Shown one piece after another: positions 1 to 8,482 of a stretch of 64,000 nt of DNA. The DNA is taken from assembly GCF_003628145.1 (NCBI RefSeq), contig NZ_RBZV01000010.1, forward strand, positions 149,792 through 213,791, written 5' to 3'. The DNA comes from Trinickia fusca. Lineage in GTDB: Bacteria; Pseudomonadota; Gammaproteobacteria; Burkholderiales; Burkholderiaceae. Each line of letters starts with the position of its first letter. The stretch's first letter is position 1. The notes beneath the pieces are model-generated. The model had not been told where the DNA came from. It worked only from the letters and a program-made list of their open reading frames with translations, and searched no databases. The translations under genes were made by a program, and so were the position numbers.

Positions 1-1027
1 CCAGTATGACCCGAGCGGTCGGCGTGGATTGCCGCACGAGTACCGCAGCGATCCCCACCGGGACAACCGAGAACACTGCCGTCCCATACACGCCGACCTG
101 CGAGAAAACGAACAGGCGTCCAAACGCAGCTCCGACCGCTGCAATGCCCTCCAGTACGGCAAAGCCCAACAAGACGCGGCGCGCGGGAATGTGGGCGTTC
201 TCGCCGTCGGCGATGCGCAAAATGAAGACGATGGCCAGCAGCACGCCGGTGCAGCCGAACACGGTAACGCTACGGGTACTCCAGTCGGCTGCGTGTGGCC
301 ACAGGTAGACCGTCGTATAACCACGAACCGCGGCTTCATATAACGCTGTCGACACACAGATGCCCGCGAGCACCAGAAACGAGCCGTTGCGAGAGAAATA
401 GGCGATGAGCAACGCGCACCACGCAAGGGCCAAGACGCCACCGATGAATCCGGCGTCCCACAGCGCCGCACGCTTCTCGAGCGCATCGTATTCATCCGCC
501 GAGTACAAATTCGGTTCCAACGTGATCGTCGTCTCGCTGGCCACGCGAATCAGGACAGAAACTTGTTCGCCGGGCGCGAGCGTGAATTGCACCTGCGGAT
601 AGCGGGACCGAGGTGTGCGGGCCATGACGGAATCGACGTTCTCGTGTCGCCAGCCACTACCCGTACCGATATAAAAATCGACATGCTGAAGGCGCGGCTC
701 CCTCAGCACGAGAACGAGCGACCGTTCCGTCGAGCCGCGGTTACTCGCAACGGCACGGAGCCACCATGCCGAACGCGAGAACCCGGGCTTCAGCCCCTTG
801 CGCTCGACGAGCCGCCAACCGGGCGAGCCCCCGGTCGGCAGCGCAAGTACATCGTCCAATCGCTTGCTGGTCGAAGCGTCTTCGACTACCTGGATTTGGT
901 CGAGTGCCGGCGTTTGCCTGACCGATTGCGGAGCGCGATCGGGATTGACTGCGAATGCGCACGTTGCCCATCCACTCAGACATAGGAGGCATAAGAACAA
1001 TAGCCGACGTAGACCGCGGATTGTCAT
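1..1027 (-). CDS. 7TMR-DISM sensor protein, N-terminal part (cut by window edge)
   Basis: An open frame runs leftward from an ATG at 1027 to base 1 without a stop, so the C-terminal part lies outside the window. The 342 visible residues begin with a signal peptide (LLFLCLLCLSGWATCAFA), then a periplasmic beta-rich region (about 30-175) with the WWLR and LAPGEQ segments usual in 7TMR-DISMED2 sensor domains, then about seven hydrophobic helices (about 190-342). This is the architecture of 7TMR-DISM receptors, whose missing C-terminus is normally a histidine kinase or diguanylate cyclase. It starts 7 bases after the stop of the response regulator gene, so the two are probably co-transcribed and the missing part is most likely a kinase. 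Which output domain follows is inference. Confidence 0.8.
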   Translation of the reverse strand, partial: MTIRGLRRLLFLCLLCLSGWATCAFAVNPDRAPQSVRQTPALDQIQVVEDASTSKRLDDVLALPTGGSPGWRLVERKGLKPGFSRSAWWLRAVASNRGSTERSLVLVLREPRLQHVDFYIGTGSGWRHENVDSVMARTPRSRYPQVQFTLAPGEQVSVLIRVASETTITLEPNLYSADEYDALEKRAALWDAGFIGGVLALAWCALLIAYFSRNGSFLVLAGICVSTALYEAAVRGYTTVYLWPHAADWSTRSVTVFGCTGVLLAIVFILRIADGENAHIPARRVLLGFAVLEGIAAVGAAFGRLFVFSQVGVYGTAVFSVVPVGIAAVLVRQSTPTARVIL

Positions 1028-1034
1028 CGTCACG

Positions 1035-1844
1035 TTACTCGGCATCAACGTTAGCAGCCGGCGCATCTGCTCGGTCCTGAAAGCGAAATCCATCTCGGTA
1101 GACCGAAGGCGTCACGCCGAATCGCTCGCGAAATGCGGTAGCGAAATTCGCTGCGCTCGAAAAGCCAATTTCCTCGGCAATACTGGCGACGCTCAACGGC
1201 GTGGTGCTCAACAGGCTTTGCGCAACGCGCAGGCGTTCATGCCGCAGATACTCGAATACCGTTTGACCAAGGTTGTCACGAAAGGCACGCGACAGCCGCT
1301 TTTCGTTAGTCCCTACCAGGCGGGCGAGCTGTTCGACTGAGGGCGGCGCGCTCAGGTTCTGCGAAAGGTGTCGAATAGCTGCCCGCACGATGACGTCGTC
1401 GCCGGTGAGGTCCGGTGCGGTGATGTCTGCTTCGGCATGCCTTTGATCGCGTGCCCGCGTTAGGTGCACGCGAATCCGCGCCAGCACCTCGGCCGGCTCG
1501 AACGGCTTCAGCACGTAGTCGACGGCGCCGATCTCCAGCCCCTCCAGACGCTCATGGAGCTCGCCGGCCACGGACAGAAAGATGATCGGAATGGCAGACG
1601 TACTGGGCGTCTCGGCGAGAAGCCGGCAGGCGGCAAAGCCATCCATTCGGGGCATGCGGACGTCCATCAGGATCAGGTCGGGCGAGATCGCCAATGCGCG
1701 TTGGTATGCCTGCGCTCCATCGAATGCGACGCTGATCCGGCATCCGGCGTTGCGCAAGATATCGATCAAGAGGCGAAGCTGGTCGGGCTGGTCGTCGACT
1801 ACCAGAATGTGGGCATCGGCGAGAGCGATATTTCGGTGAAGCAT
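1035..1844 (-). CDS. Response regulator with AraC-type DNA-binding domain
   Basis: A 269-residue protein with an N-terminal receiver domain (about 12-130) and a C-terminal AraC/XylS double helix-turn-helix (about 155-250). The acidic pocket (VVDD), the phospho-acceptor Asp61 in LILMDVRMPRMDG and Lys113 in VLKPFEP are all present, so phosphorylation should be functional. The AraC part carries FSSAANFATAFRERFGVTP, the standard second-helix signature. It should act in the cytoplasm as a phosphorylation-controlled transcription factor, with the 7TMR-DISM sensor encoded 7 bases downstream as probable partner. No strong Shine-Dalgarno precedes the ATG. The target is unknown; the divergent trimeric autotransporter 300 bases away is one candidate. 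Confidence 0.88.
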   Translation of the reverse strand: MLHRNIALADAHILVVDDQPDQLRLLIDILRNAGCRISVAFDGAQAYQRALAISPDLILMDVRMPRMDGFAACRLLAETPSTSAIPIIFLSVAGELHERLEGLEIGAVDYVLKPFEPAEVLARIRVHLTRARDQRHAEADITAPDLTGDDVIVRAAIRHLSQNLSAPPSVEQLARLVGTNEKRLSRAFRDNLGQTVFEYLRHERLRVAQSLLSTTPLSVASIAEEIGFSSAANFATAFRERFGVTPSVYRDGFRFQDRADAPAANVDAE

Positions 1845-2144
1845 GGCGAGCTGGGCCTGGCGGGTCGGTTTCTTTTCACTTGTCGGCGGGCATGCTCGAT
1901 TCGATAACGCGAGCCATCACGAAAATTGCGTCGACCAAAGCCGACGAATGCCTGCACCAAATAAATATTCTCTCAAACAAAACGTTTTTCCGCTCAGGAA
2001 AACACATGCGGATTCTTCGCCGGCCAGAATCCGTGCCGGCGTCCGGGCATGTCTTGGCCAAGTTGAAGATATTGGGCCTCTGATTGCGCTCATGGGCGAG
2101 AGTAAAAGCGATACCCGCTCCGTGTTGACAAACAGTTCTCTAAG
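1845..2144. promoter_or_regulatory. Divergent intergenic region, response regulator / autotransporter
   Basis: This 300-base stretch separates the leftward response-regulator gene from the rightward autotransporter gene. The middle (about 1960-2000) is AT-rich (aataaatattctctcaaa and nearby), fitting divergent promoters. I see no clear operator and no credible small gene in it. Confidence 0.4.
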
Positions 2145-3401
2145 ATGAAAAAGCGACTTTCAGCCATCTCCATTGCGGTAATTTCCATTGCGTCGAGCAA
2201 CGCCCATGCGGATAACTTCGCGTTCGGTAGCGAGACCCCCACTACGACCGTCACGATTGGCGGGGCGGCAGCCGCGCCGGCCGCCACCACGGGCGGCGGG
2301 GTACCGGCAACGGCCGGCTCCGACGGCACGAGCCAGAATCAGGCGTACGGTTTGATATCCAGCGCAAAAGGTGGCGCCGCGCTATCGATCGGCGATACGG
2401 TGCAAGCGGCGGGTAGAAACGCGACGTCTGTCGGTAGCAATTCCAATGCGGTTGGTAATAACTCAGTCTCATTTGGCGGCGCTGCGAATTCGACCGGCGT
2501 AGGCTCGAGCGCAATCGGCGCTAGCGCTACCGCAACGGCCAATAATTCCGTGGCGCTCGGCGCGGCTTCGGTGGCCGATCGCGTCAATTCGGTTTCAGTT
2601 GGCTCGGTTGGCAGCGAACGACAAGTGACGAACGTGGCTGCCGGCGGGTTGAGCGCTACGAGCACGGATGCGGTCAATGGCTCGCAGTTGTATTCGACGG
2701 CACAGAGCGTCACGAACCTCAGCAACCAGGTATCTCAACTTGGCAATCAGTCGACGCAAATGACGGCGGCCGTAACCGCGGAAGCCACGCGTGCGACCAA
2801 TGCCGAAGCCGCGTTGCAAAGCCAAATGGCCAACAACAACAGCTGGATGACTCGAGCCCAAAATGGTTCGATCGGCGCAGGGGCAAACGCGACTGGGAAG
2901 AATGCCACCGCAATCGGCAACGCCACGGCGAGCGGGAACAATTCAGTGGCTATCGGCCAGGGCTCTGTCGCCGATCGCGCCAATTCCTTCTCGGTCGGCG
3001 CGAAGGGAAGCGAACGTCAGGTCACGAACGTCGCGGCCGGCACCGCCGCCACCGATGCCGTCAATGTGCAGCAGCTCAACAACGGGATCAGTCAAGCGAC
3101 CCAAGCGTCGCAGAACTATACGGACGCTCGCGTCGGACAACTACAGAATTCGCTCGACTCGATGAAGTCGGATATGTATGGCGGCGTAGCTGCCGCGCTG
3201 GCGGTTGCAGGGCTGCCGCAGCCGACCGCGCCGGGACGTTCGATGGTCAGCGCTGCGACGTCGAATTACCACGGCCAGCAGGGTTTCGCCGCGGGCTACT
3301 CCTACGTGACGCAGAACAACAAATGGGTGGTGAAAGCGTCGGCCACGTCCTCGACCCGTGGAGATTTTGGCGGGGTTGTCGGCGCGGGTTATCAGTTCTG
3401 A
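2145..3401 (+). CDS. Short trimeric autotransporter adhesin (YadA-like)
   Basis: A 418-residue secreted adhesin. It has a signal peptide (about 1-22, ending SNAHA), then head regions with YadA-type repeats such as NSVALGAASVADR and NSVAIGQGSVADR, each followed by neck motifs ERQVTNVAAG and TDAVNGSQLY / TDAVNVQQLN, a short coiled-coil stalk, and a YadA-type C-terminal anchor (about 345-418: YGGVAAALAVAGLPQP to the final GAGYQF). Trimers would form the outer-membrane barrel and export the passenger themselves (type Vc secretion). Two head-neck units make it small for the family, whose members often exceed 1,000 residues. It probably serves attachment or autoaggregation. It stands alone, divergent from the response regulator. 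Confidence 0.9.
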   Translation: MKKRLSAISIAVISIASSNAHADNFAFGSETPTTTVTIGGAAAAPAATTGGGVPATAGSDGTSQNQAYGLISSAKGGAALSIGDTVQAAGRNATSVGSNSNAVGNNSVSFGGAANSTGVGSSAIGASATATANNSVALGAASVADRVNSVSVGSVGSERQVTNVAAGGLSATSTDAVNGSQLYSTAQSVTNLSNQVSQLGNQSTQMTAAVTAEATRATNAEAALQSQMANNNSWMTRAQNGSIGAGANATGKNATAIGNATASGNNSVAIGQGSVADRANSFSVGAKGSERQVTNVAAGTAATDAVNVQQLNNGISQATQASQNYTDARVGQLQNSLDSMKSDMYGGVAAALAVAGLPQPTAPGRSMVSAATSNYHGQQGFAAGYSYVTQNNKWVVKASATSSTRGDFGGVVGAGYQF

Positions 3402-3437
3402 TGCCAGCCGTTTCGTAGCGCTCGTCGCCCCAAAAAG

Positions 3438-3461
3438 CGCCCGGCCCACCAAGGCCGGGCG
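3438..3461 (-). terminator. Hairpin with T-run, minus-strand terminator candidate
   Basis: A perfect 9-bp stem (3438-3446 with 3453-3461, 6-base loop) is followed in the leftward direction by CTTTTTG. It lies downstream of the leftward DUF4148 gene and would stop its transcript between that gene and the convergent autotransporter gene. Confidence 0.55.
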
Positions 3462-3508
3462 AAACCGTCGGGTTGCCAACGGCGGAGGTAATACGTTGTC
3501 CTATGCAA

Positions 3509-3537
3509 CGAGCCTGCTTTGATCGAAAGCAGGCTCG
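3509..3537. terminator. 12-bp perfect hairpin between convergent genes
   Basis: Stem 3509-3520 with 3526-3537 and a 5-base loop. It lies between the convergent autotransporter and DUF4148 genes. Neither side has a proper T-run, so it may only assist termination or stabilise a 3' end. Confidence 0.45.
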
Positions 3538-3599
3538 TCGTGTCTTGCAGAAAGAGAAAGCGAGAGATGCGGCATCGGGCGATGCGACCTCACCGAGGC

Positions 3600-3935
3600 T
3601 TATTGACCGAAGAAAATCGACTTCTCAGCGGCCCCTGCGGCATGGCCCGCTTGGACCTTGACGTCAGCCACGCCGCCGACATCGTTCGCCGCCGTCTGCG
3701 TCACCGCCGCTTGTTGCGTACCGGCGTGTTGCGCGGCGACACGCGCTTCTGCTGCCTGAATGTCGGCCGGATAGTACGGGTCGTTGCCGCGCGAGGGAAC
3801 GTAGCCGACCTTGGCCAGATCAACGAGTTGCTGCTGAACGTCTGCACGCGTCACCGGCTGGTTCGATTGGGCAAACGAAGCGATCGGGGTGGCAAGAACG
3901 GCGGCAAGAGCGACGGCACTGATGAGCGATTTCAT
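3600..3935 (-). CDS. DUF4148 domain-containing small secreted protein
   Basis: A 111-residue protein with a signal peptide (MKSLISAVALAAVLATPIASFA) and the DUF4148 pattern VTRADVQQQLVDLAKVGYVPSRGNDPYYPADIQAAEARVAAQ. The start is the ATG at 3935, because GGAGGT lies 7 bases upstream; a TTG five codons earlier is a poorer choice as it sits inside that ribosome-binding site. The family is abundant in Burkholderiaceae as periplasmic proteins of unknown function. It is monocistronic. A second family member lies at 58268-58576. Confidence 0.88.
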   Translation of the reverse strand: MKSLISAVALAAVLATPIASFAQSNQPVTRADVQQQLVDLAKVGYVPSRGNDPYYPADIQAAEARVAAQHAGTQQAAVTQTAANDVGGVADVKVQAGHAAGAAEKSIFFGQ

Positions 3936-4013
3936 GGTAACTACCTCCAAGGATTATTTCGTAATCAGCTATAAACGGTTGTCTCTAGCTGTTGAAATGA
4001 ATTCTAGGAGCAA

Positions 4014-4040
4014 GAATCTATAGGGTAAATACCTAGATTC
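4014..4040. promoter_or_regulatory. Interrupted dyad GAATCTA-N13-TAGATTC
   Basis: Two perfect 7-base inverted halves (4014-4020 and 4034-4040) sit in the AT-rich gap upstream of the DUF4148 gene and downstream of the MFS gene. It may be an operator for the DUF4148 promoter or a weak 3' hairpin for the MFS transcript. Confidence 0.3.
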
Positions 4041-4106
4041 CGAAAACACTGTTTCCGTTGGCAAGACAATCGCGCGCCCTTCCCCTTGACCCTCACGTTG
4101 CGTCAC

Positions 4107-5522
4107 TCAGTCGCGATAGCCGAGACTCGTCGTCGTGGGTGCCTCGATCCCAGCTTTTTTGGCGCGCGGCGGCCGAGAAGCGATCCACCAGACAAGGGCA
4201 GCGAGCGCCGACAACCCGATCACCCCAGCCATGACTAGATACATCGCCGTCTGGAACGCGTGCAGCACCGAAATCAGCGTGCCGAAGATCGCCACGCCGA
4301 GCGCGGCACCGCTCTGGCGTGCCGAGTTCAGTACCGCCGCAGCGACGCCCGCACGGCTTTTCTCGACCGTGCCCAGCGCCGGTGAAGTAGCGGCCGGCGA
4401 GATGAAACCCGACGCCAAGCCGATCGCGAGCATCGGCACGATAGCCTGCCAGTAAGGCGAGTTCGCCGTGGCAAGACTCATGCCCGCGGCGCCCGCCGCA
4501 TACAGGCCGAATGCCGCACACATCGAGAAGCGCGCGCCGAAGCGCTGGACGAGGCGGCTCGAGAACAGCCCGCCCGTCGCGACCATCCCCGTCATCGGCA
4601 AGAACGCAAGCCCCGCCTCGAGCGGTGAGGCGCCGCGCACTTGCTGATAGTAGAGACTGAACGTGAACAGCATCCCGTAGAACACGAACGCCGATGCCAT
4701 CGATACAAACGTCGATCCCGAAAACAGGCTACTGCGGAAGAAACCGAGCGGCAGCATCGGGTCGGCGCTACGCGCTTCGACGAAGAAGAAGGCGATCCAT
4801 GCGAGCAGGCTCGCGATCATGCCCGCGATGAGCGGCGTCGAGCGCCAGCCGAGCACCGGGCCTTCGATCAGCACGCCAATGAGCGCGCCGAGCGCGACGA
4901 TCGCAGCCGCCTGGCCGGCCCAATCGAAGTGCCGCGTCTTCGACGTTGCCGTCGGGGCGACCGAAGCAGTCAGCCACAAGCCGACGATGCCGATCGGTAC
5001 GTTGACGAAAAAGATGCTGCGCCACCCGAACAGGTGGATCAGGATGCCGCCGATCAGCGGCCCCGATGCCATCGCCGCGCCACCGCAGCCCATCCAGATA
5101 CTCACGGCTGCCGCGCGGCGCGCCGGGTCGGGACACGCGTCATTGATCAACGCAAGCGAGCACGGCACGAGCATTGCGCTGCCCACTCCCTGCAACGCAC
5201 GTGCCAGCGCGAGCGTCGTCATATCGGGCGCGACGCCGCAAAGGACCGAGGCAGCGACGAAGACCGCCAAGCCGGCGAAGTAGATATTGCGCGAGCCGAG
5301 CCGGTCGCCGAGTGTGCCGCCGGTCATCAGCAAGCTCGCGAACGTCAGCGTATAGGCGTTGACGACCCATTGCAGTCCCGCCATGTTGCTGCCGAACGTG
5401 CGGCTGATCTGTTCGAGCGCGACGTTGACGATCGACGCATCGAGCAGAACGACCGTATAGCTAACGCTCGTCGCCGCCAAAACGCGGCGTGCGGCCGACT
5501 GACCTGCTCCTCCCTCGATCAT
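4107..5522 (-). CDS. MFS drug/metabolite exporter, DHA2 (EmrB/QacA) family
   Basis: A 471-residue inner-membrane proton antiporter with about 14 hydrophobic helices. TMS1 carries the DHA2 motif LLDASIVNVALEQ, and the antiporter motif C region reads ALQGVGSAMLVPCSLALI. The start is taken at the ATG at 5522, which overlaps the stop of the SnoaL-like gene (ATGA); longer frames upstream run through that gene and have no ribosome-binding site. Translational coupling makes it a two-gene operon. An ArsR-type repressor is divergent, which suggests ligand-induced export. The hydrazine-type operon begins just beyond that regulator, so this pump could export its product, but that is inference. Confidence 0.88.
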   Translation of the reverse strand: MIEGGAGQSAARRVLAATSVSYTVVLLDASIVNVALEQISRTFGSNMAGLQWVVNAYTLTFASLLMTGGTLGDRLGSRNIYFAGLAVFVAASVLCGVAPDMTTLALARALQGVGSAMLVPCSLALINDACPDPARRAAAVSIWMGCGGAAMASGPLIGGILIHLFGWRSIFFVNVPIGIVGLWLTASVAPTATSKTRHFDWAGQAAAIVALGALIGVLIEGPVLGWRSTPLIAGMIASLLAWIAFFFVEARSADPMLPLGFFRSSLFSGSTFVSMASAFVFYGMLFTFSLYYQQVRGASPLEAGLAFLPMTGMVATGGLFSSRLVQRFGARFSMCAAFGLYAAGAAGMSLATANSPYWQAIVPMLAIGLASGFISPAATSPALGTVEKSRAGVAAAVLNSARQSGAALGVAIFGTLISVLHAFQTAMYLVMAGVIGLSALAALVWWIASRPPRAKKAGIEAPTTTSLGYRD

Positions 5523-5959
5523 GACTGGCCGACTCCCTTTTTGAGCGCCTCGGTCAAAGACCGGAACCCGACCCACCCCCAATACACGCGATGATGGGTG
5601 ATGAGGCCGTCCGCGACGTCCATGACCTCGACGAGATCGACTTGATCGCCATGCGGCGTTTTGCGCGGGTATTCCCACGTCAGTTGCCTGCCGTTCGAAA
5701 AAAAAGTACCCGTCCGATACCAGCGGTTGAGGCTACCACCGAGCTTTCGTAGGCCTGCTTCGAAAAATTCCCCGATATTTCGCTTTCCTTCGAGGATGCC
5801 ACTTTCATTTTCCGGCAATGTCACTAAGATAAGCGGCGTTTCGAGCGTGGCATCCTCTGCGTAGAGCGACATTAGACCGTCGAGATCACGGCTTACTATC
5901 GTTTCGTGCCATCTTTCGTAGATATGTAGGATTTGCGAATCCGTGGCGGCCATCATCAA
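5519..5959 (-). CDS. SnoaL-like / NTF2-fold protein
   Basis: A 146-residue protein of the NTF2-like superfamily. The opening helix (ILHIYERWHETIVSRDLDGLMSLYAEDATLETP) and the closing strand (DLVEVMDVADGLITHHRVYWGWVGF) are typical of SnoaL-like polyketide cyclase/hydrolase-fold proteins. These are small cone-shaped proteins, some catalytic (isomerases, hydrolases, cyclases) and many only ligand-binding; no specific catalytic set can be assigned here. It is the first gene of an operon with the DHA2 exporter (ATGA overlap) and is divergent from the ArsR-type regulator. Confidence 0.75.
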   Translation of the reverse strand: MMMAATDSQILHIYERWHETIVSRDLDGLMSLYAEDATLETPLILVTLPENESGILEGKRNIGEFFEAGLRKLGGSLNRWYRTGTFFSNGRQLTWEYPRKTPHGDQVDLVEVMDVADGLITHHRVYWGWVGFRSLTEALKKGVGQS

Positions 5960-6088
5960 CGCTCCCTATTTGATCGTTCTGAATGCCACCAGTTTAGCGG
6001 CCATAATTTTTAGATGCTTCGACACGAATCGAAACATCAATGCTGTGGGTCCGGTACTATCAACGTTGATGAGCTCGAGGGATTGACC

Positions 6089-6820
6089 ATGAACCAAGAT
6101 CACAATGTCGCTTCCGTCGCCTTTTTAATTGCCGACCCTGCGCGCGCGGCGATGCTGATGTTTCTTGGCGACGGTCGGGCGCGAGCGGCTGGCGAACTGG
6201 CGCATGTTGCCGGCGTCACGGCACAAACGGCCAGTTCCCACTTGAGCAAACTCCTGGCCGGTGGCTTGCTAGCGGTAGAGTCGATGGGGCGCCATCGCTT
6301 TTACCGGCTGGCCGGGGCCGAAGTCGCCGCTGTGCTCGAAAAGCTGGCGGCTATCTCGCCGAACAAGCTCGTCAATCCGAAGCACGCGAGCCGGGCACTA
6401 CAGGATCTGCGCTTTGCCCGGTGCTGCTACGACCATCTGGCGGGCCGCCTTGGGGTGGCCGTGACGCGAGCGATGCAGGAGCGCGACCTGATCGTCGCCA
6501 TGCCCGAGCAGCGCTACGGCATCACCGCGGCCGGCGTCGACTGGTTCCGCCAGATCGGGCTCGACGCGCTGCACCTGGACGATTGCGGCATCCACCTCGC
6601 CAGCCAGTGCCTCGACTCCACCGAACGGCGGCACCATCTGGCGGGGCCTCTCGGCAAGCATTTCATGAGCACCCTCTTTTCAAAGGGGTGGCTTCATCGC
6701 CGAGAACGCTCGCGTGCGATTTCCGTCACGCCCGACGGATGGTCCGGACTGAAGGCACTGCTCAATCTCGACGAACAATCGCTGCGGCTATCCGATTGGG
6801 AGTGTGAGGTCGATGCCTGA
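6089..6820 (+). CDS. ArsR-type winged-helix transcriptional regulator
   Basis: A 243-residue regulator. The N-terminal 90 residues form an ArsR winged helix (ARAAMLMFLGDGRARAAGELAHVAGVTAQTASSHLSKLLAGGLLAV), and the rest is an extension with a further winged-helix-like part seen in this larger subfamily. No obvious metal-binding Cys cluster is seen, so an organic ligand is more likely than a metal. The start at 6089 follows GAGGGA; an in-frame ATG at 6014 has no such site. It is divergent from the SnoaL/MFS pair, its probable target, and lies 248 bases before the hydrazine-type operon, which it may also control. Confidence 0.82.
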   Translation: MNQDHNVASVAFLIADPARAAMLMFLGDGRARAAGELAHVAGVTAQTASSHLSKLLAGGLLAVESMGRHRFYRLAGAEVAAVLEKLAAISPNKLVNPKHASRALQDLRFARCCYDHLAGRLGVAVTRAMQERDLIVAMPEQRYGITAAGVDWFRQIGLDALHLDDCGIHLASQCLDSTERRHHLAGPLGKHFMSTLFSKGWLHRRERSRAISVTPDGWSGLKALLNLDEQSLRLSDWECEVDA

Positions 6821-7068
6821 CATCCTCTGCTCCCCGCTTGCCCTAGCCCACCCGCTCTGACGTCGCCTGGGACAAGGCAACGCAGTCGTGTCGTCACCAA
6901 TAACGATCATTTCATTCCGAGGGACATCGAGCGTTAGCATCCATTCAATATTTTTCTCCTCAAACAATAACATTATTCTTCGCTTCGCAATAAATCGAGC
7001 TTACCGGATCGAGGGAAGCTCGCGCGCCTGATTCGGCGCACCCCCAATTTTCTTGTAGGAATGTGCTA
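6821..7068 (+). promoter_or_regulatory. Leader/promoter region of the N-hydroxylase operon
   Basis: This 248-base gap precedes the seven-gene operon. The part around 6940-6995 is strongly AT-rich against a GC-rich background and is the likely promoter. TAGGA at 7056-7060 is the ribosome-binding site for the ATG at 7069. No gene was found in it. Confidence 0.45.
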
Positions 7069-8439
7069 ATGGACAAGGATCAGTATCACCTGATTGGCGT
7101 CGGCATTGGCCCTGCCAATCTCAGCCTGGCCGCATTGCTGCAGCCGTGCAACGATATCAAACGTATCTTCCTCGACCGCAGAAATGAATTTATCTGGCAC
7201 CCTGGATTGCTTTTTTCAAACGCAGAATTGCAGGTGGCGTACCTCAAGGATTTGGTCAGCCTCGTAGCACCGACGAGTCCGTATTCTTTTCTTGAATTTC
7301 TCCGTGAAAATGGCCGCCTCTACAGTTTTATTAATGCGAATTTTCCGCATGTACTGCGCCGGGAGTTCAACGAATATTACCGCTGGGCATGTGGAAAACT
7401 TCCGGATCTCGAATTCGGTTCTGAGGTGACGTCGATCGACGTGGGCCGCGGCGGTTTCGAGGTCGCGACGTCGCTCGGCGTACGGCATGCCGAACATCTC
7501 GTGATCGGCACGGGGCTCGTGCCGAATATCCCGGCCTATGCGGAGCCGTTCCTCGGCGACACCCTGTTTCACGCGTCCGAATTTCTGCGACGCAAGGTCG
7601 ACGCCAAAGGACGCCGTGTCGCGATCATCGGCGGTGGACAGACGGGCGCCGAGGTATTCCTGAATCTCATGACTTCCGATGCGACGCTGCCGGCATCGAT
7701 TTCGTGGATTTCCCGCCGCCCGAACTTCCTGCCGCTCGACGATACGCCGTTCATCAACGAGCAGTTCACTCCCGGCTACAGCGACTACTTCTTCGGACTG
7801 CCGCAGCCCGTTCGCGAGTCGATCATCGAGGCTCAGAAGCTGACGAGCGACGGCATCTCGCCGTCGACGCTCGAGAGTATTTACCGCCGGCTCTACGAAC
7901 TGAAGTTCCTGGCGAGGCACGAGTGCGCATGGGAGCTACGACCGGGGCGTTCGCTCGAGCGCATTGCGCGCGCAACCGCGGGATTCGATCTGACGATGCG
8001 AGATGCCGCGACCGGCCAGATGCAGTCGCTCCAAGCCGACCTCGTCATCCTTTGTACGGGGTATACCGCCCGTCTGCCGAAGTGCCTCGCACCGATTCGC
8101 GATCGCATTGCGCTCAATAGCCGGGGCGAGTATGTGGTGCGCCCCGACTATTCGATCGAATGGGCCGGTCCCTCTCACCACAAGATCTACGTGCAAAACG
8201 CTTCGCGCACGCAGCGCGGGCTCGCCGATCCGAATCTGAGTTTGCTCTCGTGGCGGAGCGCGAAGATCGTCAACAGCGTGGCCAGGCGCACCGTCTACGA
8301 CGTCGACAACAATCAATCGATTCTCGATTGGCCGCAGGCGCATCACGCAGCGCTCGCCCACGAGACACCGGCGGCCGCGCCGCGCTCATTCGCCTTGATG
8401 AGGGACGCTGAACCAGCCGCCGACGCCGTCCGCGGATGA
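7069..8439 (+). CDS. L-lysine/L-ornithine N-monooxygenase (IucD/SidA/PvdA family)
   Basis: A 456-residue FAD- and NADPH-dependent N-hydroxylating monooxygenase. Visible are the FAD motif GVGIGPANLSLAAL near the N-terminus, the NADPH motif IGGGQTGAEVFLNL (about 190), the CTGYTARLP segment, and the family C-terminus LADPNLSLLSWRSAKIVNS. The segment LVSLVAPTSPYSFLEFL resembles lysine N6-hydroxylases more than ornithine enzymes, so N6-hydroxylysine is the expected product. No siderophore synthetase (IucA/C type or NRPS) lies in the operon. Together with the MetRS-like and cupin genes downstream, it fits the first step of Spb38-type hydrazine formation. The ATG at 7069 is preferred over a GTG at 7063 because of TAGGA spacing. 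Confidence 0.9.
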   Translation: MDKDQYHLIGVGIGPANLSLAALLQPCNDIKRIFLDRRNEFIWHPGLLFSNAELQVAYLKDLVSLVAPTSPYSFLEFLRENGRLYSFINANFPHVLRREFNEYYRWACGKLPDLEFGSEVTSIDVGRGGFEVATSLGVRHAEHLVIGTGLVPNIPAYAEPFLGDTLFHASEFLRRKVDAKGRRVAIIGGGQTGAEVFLNLMTSDATLPASISWISRRPNFLPLDDTPFINEQFTPGYSDYFFGLPQPVRESIIEAQKLTSDGISPSTLESIYRRLYELKFLARHECAWELRPGRSLERIARATAGFDLTMRDAATGQMQSLQADLVILCTGYTARLPKCLAPIRDRIALNSRGEYVVRPDYSIEWAGPSHHKIYVQNASRTQRGLADPNLSLLSWRSAKIVNSVARRTVYDVDNNQSILDWPQAHHAALAHETPAAAPRSFALMRDAEPAADAVRG

Positions 8440-8482
8440 TGCGGTCGGAGCGCGAGACCATCGACATTGGAGAGGCAGCAAC

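Noticed and set aside
7069..8439. N-hydroxylase as the first gene of a siderophore cluster
   Set aside because: No NRPS, IucA/C-type synthetase, acyltransferase or TonB receptor lies in the operon, while MetRS-like and cupin genes do.
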